A stretch of 64,000 nt of DNA, taken from Halobellus salinus. GTDB lineage: Archaea > Halobacteriota > Halobacteria > Halobacteriales > Haloferacaceae. The notes under the pieces are model-generated. The model did no database searches and had not been told where the DNA came from. It saw only the letters and a program-made list of their open reading frames with translations. The translations under genes were made by a program, and so were the position numbers. Positions 8,669 through 16,782 of the stretch are shown piece by piece. Every line of letters begins with the position of its first letter. Positions within the stretch are counted from its first letter, which is position 1. The stretch is taken from contig NZ_BMOC01000014.1 of assembly GCF_014646875.1 (NCBI RefSeq), forward strand, positions 1 through 64,000, read 5' to 3'.

Positions 8669-9652
8669 CTACGCGTTCCCCAGCGCGCCGGGGTTGACCA
8701 GGCCGTCGACCTCCTCGCCGCGGAGGGCGGCGACCGCGATCTCGGTCCCCCGGCGGCGGAGCGTCGCCGCCGAGCCGGTCGAGTACCACGCGGCGTGTGG
8801 CGTAACGATGACGTCGTCGCGGCCGAGCAGCGGGTTGTCGGGTTCGGGCGGTTCCTGCGCGAGCACGTCCAGCCCCGCGCCACGGAGTTCGCCGGCGTTG
8901 AGCGCGTCGACCAGTGCCGTCTCGTCGACGACACGCCCGCGCGAGGTGTTGATCAGGACGGCGTCGTCGCGGAGTCGGGCGAGGGCGTCGGCGTCGATCA
9001 TACCCTCGGTCTCCTCGGTGAGTGGCGTATTCAGCGAGAGCACGTCGGCGCTGTCGAGTAGCTCCCCGAAGTCGACCGGTGTGGCGCCCAGCGCGTCCAG
9101 CTGGTCGTCGCTCAGGTAGGGGTCGTGAGCGACCACGTCGAACCCGAGCGCGCTGGCGCGTTCCGCGGCGGCTTGAGCCTTGTTACCGAACGCGAGGAAC
9201 CCGAACGTCTGGCGTTCCGGCGGCCTGATCGGCGCCGCGCGGTCCCACTCCCAGGTCCCGTCCTCGGCGGCAGCGTCGTACATCGGCAGCCCGCGGACCA
9301 GCGCCATCGCCAGCGAGACGATGTGGGTCCCCACCTCGTCGTTGCAGTACGTGGGGACCCGCGTCACGCGGACGCCCCGGTCGGTTGCCGCCTCGACATC
9401 GATGCCGTCGATCCCGGTCGCGTAGCGGCTCACGACCTGACACCCGGTCGCGTCCATCACGTCGGCGGAGACGCCGGTGTAATGTGAGAGCAGCAGGTCG
9501 GCCTCCCCGACCCGCTCGGGGATCTCGGCCTCGTCACAGTTGATCCCCTCAACCACAACGTCGTCGAGAAGGTCCCGGAAGTGGTCCCGCTCGGCGGCGA
9601 CGTCCCCGAACCAGTCGGGATCGAGCATCACCGCCCGGATCGCGTCACTCAT
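8669..9652 (-). CDS. D-2-hydroxyacid dehydrogenase family protein
   Basis: 327-residue NAD(P)-dependent dehydrogenase of the phosphoglycerate dehydrogenase/formate dehydrogenase superfamily. Catalytic residues are present: Arg in NTSRGRVVDE, Glu in DVLAQEPPEPDNPL and His in TPHAAWYS. The dinucleotide loop reads GFLAFGNKAQAA, in which the usual third Gly is replaced, so cofactor binding may differ from classical members. ATG 9652 is supported by a TATA-like atatacaa (9679-9686) about 27 nt upstream. Substrate unknown. Confidence 0.85.
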   Translation of the reverse strand: MSDAIRAVMLDPDWFGDVAAERDHFRDLLDDVVVEGINCDEAEIPERVGEADLLLSHYTGVSADVMDATGCQVVSRYATGIDGIDVEAATDRGVRVTRVPTYCNDEVGTHIVSLAMALVRGLPMYDAAAEDGTWEWDRAAPIRPPERQTFGFLAFGNKAQAAAERASALGFDVVAHDPYLSDDQLDALGATPVDFGELLDSADVLSLNTPLTEETEGMIDADALARLRDDAVLINTSRGRVVDETALVDALNAGELRGAGLDVLAQEPPEPDNPLLGRDDVIVTPHAAWYSTGSAATLRRRGTEIAVAALRGEEVDGLVNPGALGNA

Positions 9653-9713
9653 ACCGGAAGGGGACGGCCGACCGTATTGTATATTGCCCCTCCGTGTGGC
9701 GGCGGCTGCGGGT

Positions 9714-9843
9714 CGCGTTTCCCCCTCCGCGAGCGCGGACACCGCGCCGTCCGTGCTCGCGACGGGGACCGTCTCTCCGACCACCGCCGGCGACGACCCG
9801 ACCGCCGCACCCGGCTCGAACCCCCACTGTTCCGTGACTTCGC
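9714..9843 (-). pseudogene. Relic of a PQQ-type beta-propeller repeat protein
   Basis: Minus-strand translation gives one clear blade of a PQQ/BamB-like beta-propeller: WGFEPGAAVGSSPAVVGET followed by VPVASTDGAVSALAEGE. This resembles the family consensus W-F-x-x-G-x-x-V-x-S-S-P-A-V-x-x-G-x-V-Y-V-G-S-x-D-G-x-x-Y-A-L. There is no start codon context, no second blade and no stop of its own before the dehydrogenase promoter. It looks like the decayed remnant of a larger secreted or lipid-anchored protein gene. Confidence 0.5.
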
Positions 9844-9884
9844 CGGCGGGCGAACTAAACGATGGGCGCTCGTGTTGGCGGACA

Positions 9885-10931
9885 ATGGAGACCCGACACC
9901 GGGTCGCGACCGGCGACGCCCGCGACCTCGACGGGATCGACGACAACGCCGTCGAACTCGTGGTGACGTCGCCGCCGTACCCGATGATCGAACTGTGGGA
10001 CGATGTCTTCGCCGACCTCAACCCCGCGGTCGACGACGCCCTGGCGGCCGGCGACGGCGCGACGGCGTTCGAGTTGATGCACAAAGTCCTCGAGGACATC
10101 TGGGCGGAGGTCGAACGCGTCCTCGTCGATGGGGGGCTCGCGTGCGTGAACGTCGGGGACGCGACCCGAACCGTCGACGGGAGTTTTCGGATCTATCAGA
10201 ACCACGCCCGGATCGTCGAGGCGTTTGAGACACTGGGGTTCGACCCGCTTCCGGAGGTGCTCTGGCGGAAGCCGGGCAATGCCGCGGCGAAGTTTATGGG
10301 GTCGGGGATGGCACCGCCGAACGCGTACGTCACGCTCGAACACGAGTACATCCTGGTGTTCCGGAACGGCTCCGACTCGCGGTCGTTCGATCCGAACGCG
10401 GACCGACGGTACAACGCGGCGTACTTCTGGGAGGAACGGAACCGGTGGTTCTCCGACGTCTGGACCGACGTCGGCGGGACGAAACAGGACCTCGACCACG
10501 ACGGCCTCCGGGACCGGGCCGCCGCGTACCCGTTCGAGATCCCGTACCGCCTGATCTGTATGTACAGCGTCTACGGCGACACCGTCCTCGATCCGTTTTG
10601 GGGCACCGGCACGACATCGCTCGCGGCGCTTGTCGCCGGCCGCGACTCAATCGGGGTGGAACGCGACCCCGAGTTCGCCGAGGTGTTCGACGAGCGGGTA
10701 GAGACGGCCCCTCGGCTGTCGCGACGCGTGGTCAAGTCACGTCTGGACGACCACCGGGCGTTCGTCGAGGAGCGGCGCGAATCAGGGGCAACCGTCGGCT
10801 ACGACGCCGACAGCTACGACTTCCCGGTGACCACAAAACAGGAGGTGCCGATCCAACTCTACGCGATCGAGTCGGTCGACGCCACCGACGAGGGGTACCG
10901 GGCGGTCCACACGCCCGTCGGTTCGGAGTGA
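9885..10931 (+). CDS. zim: Probable N4-cytosine DNA methyltransferase, CTAG-specific (Zim-like)
   Basis: 348 residues. SAM-dependent amino-methyltransferase with catalytic motif TSPPYP (residues 28-33) before the SAM-binding motif DPFWGTGTT (236-244), the beta-class order. The SPPY form of the motif points to N4-cytosine methylation. Length and order fit the haloarchaeal orphan CTAG methylase (Zim, HVO_0794 type); the assignment rests on overall resemblance. ATG 9885 follows a TATA-like ctaaac about 27 nt upstream. No restriction endonuclease gene is adjacent. CTAG is strongly under-represented in this window, as in other haloarchaea with this enzyme. Confidence 0.8.
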   Translation: METRHRVATGDARDLDGIDDNAVELVVTSPPYPMIELWDDVFADLNPAVDDALAAGDGATAFELMHKVLEDIWAEVERVLVDGGLACVNVGDATRTVDGSFRIYQNHARIVEAFETLGFDPLPEVLWRKPGNAAAKFMGSGMAPPNAYVTLEHEYILVFRNGSDSRSFDPNADRRYNAAYFWEERNRWFSDVWTDVGGTKQDLDHDGLRDRAAAYPFEIPYRLICMYSVYGDTVLDPFWGTGTTSLAALVAGRDSIGVERDPEFAEVFDERVETAPRLSRRVVKSRLDDHRAFVEERRESGATVGYDADSYDFPVTTKQEVPIQLYAIESVDATDEGYRAVHTPVGSE

Positions 10932-11014
10932 GGCCCCGGAGTCGGCGTCGGGTGGCGGGCGTCGTGCGACCGAACCACGTGGAGTTTTGAACACCCGACC
11001 CGAACGTTCGGCCG

Positions 11015-12187
11015 ATGTTGGAGGGCGTCAACGTCGCGCTCGGGATCTCGGGGAGCATCGCCGCCGTGAAGGTGGTCGAACTCGCCCACGAACTCCGGCG
11101 GCAGGGCGCTGCGGTCCGCGGGGTGATGACCGACAGCGCACGGGGGATCATCCACCCGTGGGCCGTCGAGTTCGCGACAGAGAACGACGTGGTGACCGAG
11201 ATCACGGGCCGCGTCGAACACGTCGAACTCTGTGGCCGCGAGGGGTGGGCGGACGTGCTCCTGCTCGCGCCCGCGACCGCGAACACCGTCGGGAAGGTCG
11301 CGAGCGCGGTCGACGACACACCCGTGACGACGTGTGCGACAACCGCCCTCGGAGCGGGGGTGCCGGTCGTTGTCGTGCCCGCGATGCACGAGCCGATGTA
11401 CGACCACCCGGGGGTGCTCGACGCGCTCGACCGGGTCGAGTCGTGGGGCGTCGACGTCGTCGACCCCCGGCTCGAGGAGGGTAAAGCCAAGATCGCGGCT
11501 GAACCGGCGGTCGTGACCGCGGTCGGGCGGGGGGCCACCGACGACACCCTCGTCGGGAAACACGTCGTCGTGACCGCGGGTGCGACCGCCGAAGCGGTCG
11601 ACCCCGTCCGGATCCTCACGAATCGAGCCTCCGGGAAGACCGGCCGCGCGGTCGCCCGCGCGTGCCACATCCGTGGCGCGGATGTCACGCTGGTCCACGA
11701 CGGCGGCGACGTCCACTACGCCGACACCGTCACCGTGGAGTCCGCCGCCGAGATGCACGACGCCGTCTTGGCCGCGATCGGTGACGGAACCGGCGCCGCC
11801 GCGGCCGACGCCTTGGTGTCGGCGGCGGCGATCTCCGACTACACCGTTGCGGCCGCCGCCCAGAAACTCCGGTCCGGGGAGCCGCGGAGCCTCGAGTTCG
11901 ACCCGACGCCGAAGCTGTTGGACGACGTGCGCGCGGCCCACCCCGACCTCGCCATCGTGGGGTTCAAGACCGAGACCACCGGCGATGACGACGCGATGAT
12001 CGACGCCGCCCGCGGCCTCCGGGACCGGATCGACTGCGCGTTCGTCGTTGCCAATGACGCGTCGGTGATGGGCGACGACGACACCCGAACCCTGTTCGTC
12101 GACGCCGACGACGCCGCGGCGTTCTCGGGGTCGAAGACCGCACTCGGCGGCGAGGTCGCGGCGCGGCTCGCTGTCGAACTGGGCTGA
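11015..12187 (+). CDS. coaBC: Bifunctional phosphopantothenoylcysteine decarboxylase / phosphopantothenate-cysteine ligase
   Basis: Coenzyme A biosynthesis: condenses 4'-phosphopantothenate with cysteine and decarboxylates the product to 4'-phosphopantetheine. The N-terminal flavoprotein CoaC domain (about 1-175) begins GVNVALGISGSIAAVKVVEL and includes APATANTVGKVA and PAMHEPMY. The C-terminal CoaB domain (about 178-390) has VVTAGATAEAVDPVR and the NRASGKTG segment. Full length at 390 residues. Confidence 0.95.
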   Translation: MLEGVNVALGISGSIAAVKVVELAHELRRQGAAVRGVMTDSARGIIHPWAVEFATENDVVTEITGRVEHVELCGREGWADVLLLAPATANTVGKVASAVDDTPVTTCATTALGAGVPVVVVPAMHEPMYDHPGVLDALDRVESWGVDVVDPRLEEGKAKIAAEPAVVTAVGRGATDDTLVGKHVVVTAGATAEAVDPVRILTNRASGKTGRAVARACHIRGADVTLVHDGGDVHYADTVTVESAAEMHDAVLAAIGDGTGAAAADALVSAAAISDYTVAAAAQKLRSGEPRSLEFDPTPKLLDDVRAAHPDLAIVGFKTETTGDDDAMIDAARGLRDRIDCAFVVANDASVMGDDDTRTLFVDADDAAAFSGSKTALGGEVAARLAVELG

Positions 12188-12210
12188 ACGCGCTCCCGGG
12201 GGCGTCGAGG

Positions 12211-12963
12211 TCACCCGCCGTCGATCGGCTGTCCGGCCCGGAACCGGAGCCGAGCGTCGCTGTGGAACCGCGCGAACGCCCGGTCGCCGAGGTCGAGGTC
12301 CCGAAGCGTCGCGGCTCGGGGGTGCTCGCCCAGCGAGTACGAGAGGCCCGTCGTGTACGGCCACACGCCCAACTTGCCCGTGACGTCGGCCCGAACCCGG
12401 AGAAGCTGCCCGTCTCGGACCGCGTACGTGGTCAGCGTGTCGCTACGGGAGACGGTCGGTGGCTTCCGTATCGCAACCGTGAGCAGGCGGTCGCCGTCGA
12501 CGGTGACGGTCGTCCGCCGACGCCCGGGTCCTTCTTCGATACTGATGTCGGCGACGACCTTCGGATACCCCCAGATCTCCTCGCCGAACGCGCGGGCGGG
12601 CTCGGTCGTGACGGGCATCGACCACACGTAGGTTTCGGTCCGGAGCGCAGGCGACACGTACGGGACGCCATCGGGCGCGCCGGGCGTCGCGCTCACCATC
12701 ACCGCGAACTCGTGGTAGTCATCCAACGCGCCGCCGCCGACGTTCCGGTGGGTGGCGCTCAGCAGCCAGACCGCGGCGGTGGCGCGGCCCGCGCGGATCG
12801 GCGACAGCCCGTCGGGGAGCAGCTCCGCCGCAGCCCGCCGGTCGGCGGGGAGAACGACCGCGGTGATCGAGCTATCCATCGATACCGGGGGCTCGAGTGT
12901 CTGCCCGGTGGAGAGGGTGACCGCGTCGCCGTCGGTGGGAAGCCGTGTAACGCCCTCGCTCAC
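12211..12963 (-). CDS. Acetoacetate decarboxylase-like protein
   Basis: 250 residues with the acetoacetate decarboxylase (ADC) family signature FGEEIWGYPKVVADISIEE; the Lys of GYPK aligns with the substrate-orienting region of ADC. Members of this superfamily in haloarchaea are uncharacterised and act as decarboxylases, aldolases or dehydratases in other lineages, so the reaction is open. It is convergent with coaBC and lies upstream of, and on the same strand as, the last antiporter gene. Confidence 0.7.
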   Translation of the reverse strand: MSEGVTRLPTDGDAVTLSTGQTLEPPVSMDSSITAVVLPADRRAAAELLPDGLSPIRAGRATAAVWLLSATHRNVGGGALDDYHEFAVMVSATPGAPDGVPYVSPALRTETYVWSMPVTTEPARAFGEEIWGYPKVVADISIEEGPGRRRTTVTVDGDRLLTVAIRKPPTVSRSDTLTTYAVRDGQLLRVRADVTGKLGVWPYTTGLSYSLGEHPRAATLRDLDLGDRAFARFHSDARLRFRAGQPIDGG

Positions 12964-13021
12964 ACCGGTACATCGGGGTCCAGATGCATGGCCCTGTCGG
13001 CTGCCGGGGCGGACATCACCG

Positions 13022-14824
13022 TCAGAGCAGGCCGACGAGCGTCGCCGCCAGCACGACGATCACGAGCAGTACGCTCGTGGCGATGCCGGCTCGGAGACTG
13101 CCCTCCCGGACCGGCTCGTCACCGCCGACAACCCCCGACAGCGGCCCGCGGATCGTGCCGTAGGGGTCCGACGCCGCCGAGAGCGCACCGCGGGCGGTCG
13201 CGACCGCCCCACGGTCGACCGCGGCGAACAGGTCGGTCGCCGCCCGAACAACGCCGCGGACGCCGTAGAACGTGAGCGGTTCGAGCACGCGGTCGACGTC
13301 GACGCCGGGACCGACCTTCGAGAGCGGCGTTTTGAGCACTGCGAACCCGACAACACCCAGCGCCGCCAGCGCGAAGCCCTCCCCGAGGTGGCTCAGGGTG
13401 AACGGGTGCGCGTCGGCGGTGCTGCCGGGGAGCAGCGCGAACAGCGCGTCGGGGAAGACGCCGAGAACGACGCACAGGCCGGCGACACCGAGCATCGCGA
13501 CCCGCTGGCCGGTGACAGACTGCTTGACCGACCACGTGCCGGCGGAGTCCTTGAGGAACGCGTAGTAGCCGAACTTGATGAACGACATGAACGTCCCCAC
13601 GCCAGCCGCGAGCAGGATGTAGAAAATCCCGTCAAGGTGCTCCTTGTGTGCGGCCGCGGTGATCATCCCCTTGCTCACGAACCCGTTGAACCCGGGGAAG
13701 CCGCTGATCGACAGCGCCGCGACAGTGAAGGCAAGGGCGGTCACGGGCAGCGCCCGACCCAAGCCGCCGAGATATTTCAGGCTCTGCTCGTCGGTTCGGG
13801 CGATCACGACGCCCGCGGTCATGAACAGCAGCGCCTTGTAGAGGATGTGGTTGAACACGTGGGCGAACGCGCCGGCGGTCGCGAGTGCGGTCCCGACGCC
13901 GACGCCCGCGACCATGTACCCGACCTGCGACTGGATGTGATACGACAGCAGCCGGCGCATGTCGTTCTGGAGCAGGGCGTAGACGACGCCGACGAGCGCC
14001 ATCGCCGCGCCCATGTACGCGATCGCGAGGCTGCCGTCGGGAAACGCCCGCGCGAGCCCGTAGACGCCGGTCTTCGTGGTGTAGACCGACAGGAACACGC
14101 TCGCGGCGACGTGCGGCCGCGGGTAGGTGTCGGGCAGCCAGGTGTGCAGGCCCACGAACCCCACGTTGACCCCGATCCCGACCGCGGCGATCGCGGCGGG
14201 GATCCCAGCGGTGATGCCGTCGGCGGCGGAAAACAGGAACGACCCCACAGTCGTGTAGTGCCACACCACCGCGATCATGAGCAGGCTGCCGCCGAGGCCG
14301 TGGTAGATGGCGTACCGGAATCCCGCCCGGACCGCCCTGCCCCCGTAATCCCACACCAAGAGCGTCGAGGTGACGGCCATGAGCTCCCAGAAGAACACGA
14401 GCGTGAGCCAATCGCCCGCGAACACCGCGCCGAGGCTGGTGCCGACGTATCCCAAAGCGAAGGCGGTCTGTCTGGTCCGGGCGTCGGAGGAGTACGAGTA
14501 CAGAACCGCAGCGGCGCCGATGAACCCGAAAATAACCCCCATCACCCGGGAGAACGCGTCGACGTTGAACAGCACGGCGTCGAACCCCAGGAACGAGACC
14601 GCGAGGTACGTCCCCGCGGGCATCAGCAGCGACCAGACCGCGACCACGGCGGCGGCCCCGAACCCGAGCGCGTGGCCGACCCGCCGCGACAGGAACGGCG
14701 CCAGGAGCGCCGCCCCCAGCACGAAGAACGCGGGCGGCGCCACCGCGGGGATGTCCGCAGTCGGCAGCGACACCGACGACGCGAGGACGACAGCCGGCCC
14801 ACCGCCGAACGCGACGCCGGGCAT
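13022..14824 (-). CDS. MrpD-like proton-translocating antiporter subunit (third D-type)
   Basis: 600-residue integral membrane protein of the NuoL/M/N-MrpD family, with about 14-16 predicted helices. The proton-channel hallmark helices are recognisable (HTWLPDTYPRPHVAASVFLS; HIQSQVGYMVAGVG; HVFNHILYKALLFMTAGVVI with its conserved Lys). It pairs with the upstream D-type genes in the Mrp/Mnh-like Na+/H+ antiporter. It starts on the last base of the previous stop (TGATG overlap at 14824), indicating coupled translation. Last gene of the operon. The C-terminus adds a loop and one helix beyond typical MrpD. Confidence 0.85.
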   Translation of the reverse strand: MPGVAFGGGPAVVLASSVSLPTADIPAVAPPAFFVLGAALLAPFLSRRVGHALGFGAAAVVAVWSLLMPAGTYLAVSFLGFDAVLFNVDAFSRVMGVIFGFIGAAAVLYSYSSDARTRQTAFALGYVGTSLGAVFAGDWLTLVFFWELMAVTSTLLVWDYGGRAVRAGFRYAIYHGLGGSLLMIAVVWHYTTVGSFLFSAADGITAGIPAAIAAVGIGVNVGFVGLHTWLPDTYPRPHVAASVFLSVYTTKTGVYGLARAFPDGSLAIAYMGAAMALVGVVYALLQNDMRRLLSYHIQSQVGYMVAGVGVGTALATAGAFAHVFNHILYKALLFMTAGVVIARTDEQSLKYLGGLGRALPVTALAFTVAALSISGFPGFNGFVSKGMITAAAHKEHLDGIFYILLAAGVGTFMSFIKFGYYAFLKDSAGTWSVKQSVTGQRVAMLGVAGLCVVLGVFPDALFALLPGSTADAHPFTLSHLGEGFALAALGVVGFAVLKTPLSKVGPGVDVDRVLEPLTFYGVRGVVRAATDLFAAVDRGAVATARGALSAASDPYGTIRGPLSGVVGGDEPVREGSLRAGIATSVLLVIVVLAATLVGLL

Positions 14825-16782
14825 CAGACCGCCACCCCCGTGACCTCGAAGACGACGCGTTGGATCACCGCGAGGAAGACCATCGCCCGCGGCGCGATGC
14901 CGAGCGCAACGGCGCCCGCGGCCGCGACGGTGATCGGGCCGAGCATGAACCACGTCGTCTCGGCGCCGAACCCCCGGGCCTCCCACCCGCTGGCGGGCGC
15001 CCCGCCGTGGTGGCTGTGGCCGTCGTCGGTGCCGTCGGCGTGGTGCTCTGTGTCGGGGACGGCATCCGCCGGCGCCGGGTCGTCGTCCCCACGTTCGTCG
15101 CGACGATGGTCGCTCGGGTGCCGATCAACCGCGTACTCGCCTTCGACTTTCGCTTCAAGCTCGACTTGGCTCTCACCCTCGGAAGGGTCGATGTCGGGTT
15201 CAACCGTGCCCTCGGTCGGTGTGGTGTCGATCAACGCGCCGGCATCAAGCCCGGTGTCGGGGTCTGCGCCGCCGTTCGGGTCGGTCTGGTCGTCCCCGGC
15301 GGACGATTCGGTGTCCGCGGGGTCGGTCTGGTCGTCGTCACCACCGGCCGTACCGTCGTCTTCCTCGTCGCGATCGACCGGGTCGCCGCCGTCGGCGCGG
15401 ACCCGCTGGCCGCCCAGCGGGAACTCCACCAGCGGCTTTGCGTCGGAGTCGTCGGCGGTCTGGAAGAACGCTTGGTAGACGATCGGCCAGAAGTAGCCGA
15501 TGTTGAGGAGCCCGGAGAGGAACAGCACACCCGCAAACACCGCGGTCCCGCTGTCGATGCTCCCGATCAGGAGGTACCACTTGCTCACGAACCCCGCGAC
15601 CAGCGGCAGTCCCGCCATCCCGAGACTCGCGACCGCGAACGCCGCCATCGTGACCGGCATCCGCCGACCGATCCCCGCCATCTCGCTGATGTTGTCGGTG
15701 TGGGTTTCGACGTGGATCGCGCCCGCACAGAAGAACAAGGTGAGCTTCATGAACGCGTGTGCCGGGATGTGGAGCAGCCCGCCCACAAGCGACGTGGGCG
15801 AGAGGATCCCCAACCCCAGGACGATGTACGACAGCTGGCTGATCGTGGAGTACGCCAGCCGGCGCTTCAGGTTGTCCTGCCGGAGCGCGATCACGCTCGC
15901 GACCAGGATGGTGAGCGCCGCGACCGCCGCCAGCGGGAGGCCGACCCCGAGTTCGGAGATCGTCTCCGGGCCGAACACGTCGAGGACGACCCGCGCGACC
16001 CCGAACACGCCGCTTTTGACGACCGCGACCGCGTGGAGTAATCCCGAGACCGGGGTGGGCGCGACCATTGCGTCAGGGAGCCACGAATGCACCGGCATCA
16101 ACGCGGCCTTCACCCCGAACCCGCCCGCAAGTAGCGCGAAGGCCGCCCGCGCGATCACCGGGTCCGCCGACGCGAGTGCCGCGATCCCGCCGGGCGTGAA
16201 CGCGACCGTGCCGGTGGTCCAGAAGACCAGCACCGCGCCCGCCAGCACCGCGACGCCGCCGCCGAAGGTGTAGGTGAGGTATTTCCGACCGGCCTCCCGG
16301 GCGGTCTCGCTCTCGTCGTGAGCGACCAGGGGGTAGGTCGCGACCGTCAGCAGCTCGTAGAACACGTACAGCGACACCAGATTCGACGCGAACGAGACGC
16401 CGAGCGCCGCGCCGACGCTCCCTGCGAACGCCGCGAAGTACCGGGTCTGGGAGTGCTCGTCAAGCCCGCGCATGTAGCCGATGCTGTAGAAACTGGTGAC
16501 GAGCCACAACAGGCTGGCCACCAGCGCGAAGATCATCCCCAGCGGGTCGGCGCTGAGCGTGAGTTCGATCCCGGGGACGAGCGTCCCCAGCCGAGTGACG
16601 TAGACGTCCCCGGAGAGCGTTGCGGGGACGATGCTCGCGACGATCCCGAACGTCGCGAGCGCGGTGAGGATGGTGGCGCCCTCGCGGACGTCGGGGTTGC
16701 GGCGTAGTGCGACGATCGCCAGGACACCGATCGCGGGGAGGAGCACCGCCGCGAGCGGTCTGAGAGAGAGGATCTCGGTCAT
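14824..16782 (-). CDS. MrpD-like antiporter subunit (second D-type) with large acidic insert
   Basis: 652 residues. Residues 1 to about 455 are a typical MrpD/NuoM-like core (HSWLPDAMVAPTPVSGLLHA; LKRRLAYSTISQLSYIVLGL; HIPAHAFMKLTLFFCAGAI). Before the last helix lies about 135 residues of low-complexity, Asp/Glu/Gly/Thr-rich sequence with a His-rich end (HHADGTDDGHSHHGG), absent from ordinary MrpD. Being hydrophilic, it should protrude from the membrane. Overlaps the first D-type gene by 4 nt (16779-16782). Confidence 0.85.
   Translation of the reverse strand: MTEILSLRPLAAVLLPAIGVLAIVALRRNPDVREGATILTALATFGIVASIVPATLSGDVYVTRLGTLVPGIELTLSADPLGMIFALVASLLWLVTSFYSIGYMRGLDEHSQTRYFAAFAGSVGAALGVSFASNLVSLYVFYELLTVATYPLVAHDESETAREAGRKYLTYTFGGGVAVLAGAVLVFWTTGTVAFTPGGIAALASADPVIARAAFALLAGGFGVKAALMPVHSWLPDAMVAPTPVSGLLHAVAVVKSGVFGVARVVLDVFGPETISELGVGLPLAAVAALTILVASVIALRQDNLKRRLAYSTISQLSYIVLGLGILSPTSLVGGLLHIPAHAFMKLTLFFCAGAIHVETHTDNISEMAGIGRRMPVTMAAFAVASLGMAGLPLVAGFVSKWYLLIGSIDSGTAVFAGVLFLSGLLNIGYFWPIVYQAFFQTADDSDAKPLVEFPLGGQRVRADGGDPVDRDEEDDGTAGGDDDQTDPADTESSAGDDQTDPNGGADPDTGLDAGALIDTTPTEGTVEPDIDPSEGESQVELEAKVEGEYAVDRHPSDHRRDERGDDDPAPADAVPDTEHHADGTDDGHSHHGGAPASGWEARGFGAETTWFMLGPITVAAAGAVALGIAPRAMVFLAVIQRVVFEVTGVAV

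Noticed and set aside
12752-15478. Very long plus-strand reading frame (about 900 codons)
   Set aside because: It lies antisense to clear MrpD-like genes and its Arg/Gly/Asp/Pro-rich translation has no domain. Long antisense frames are common in GC-rich DNA.
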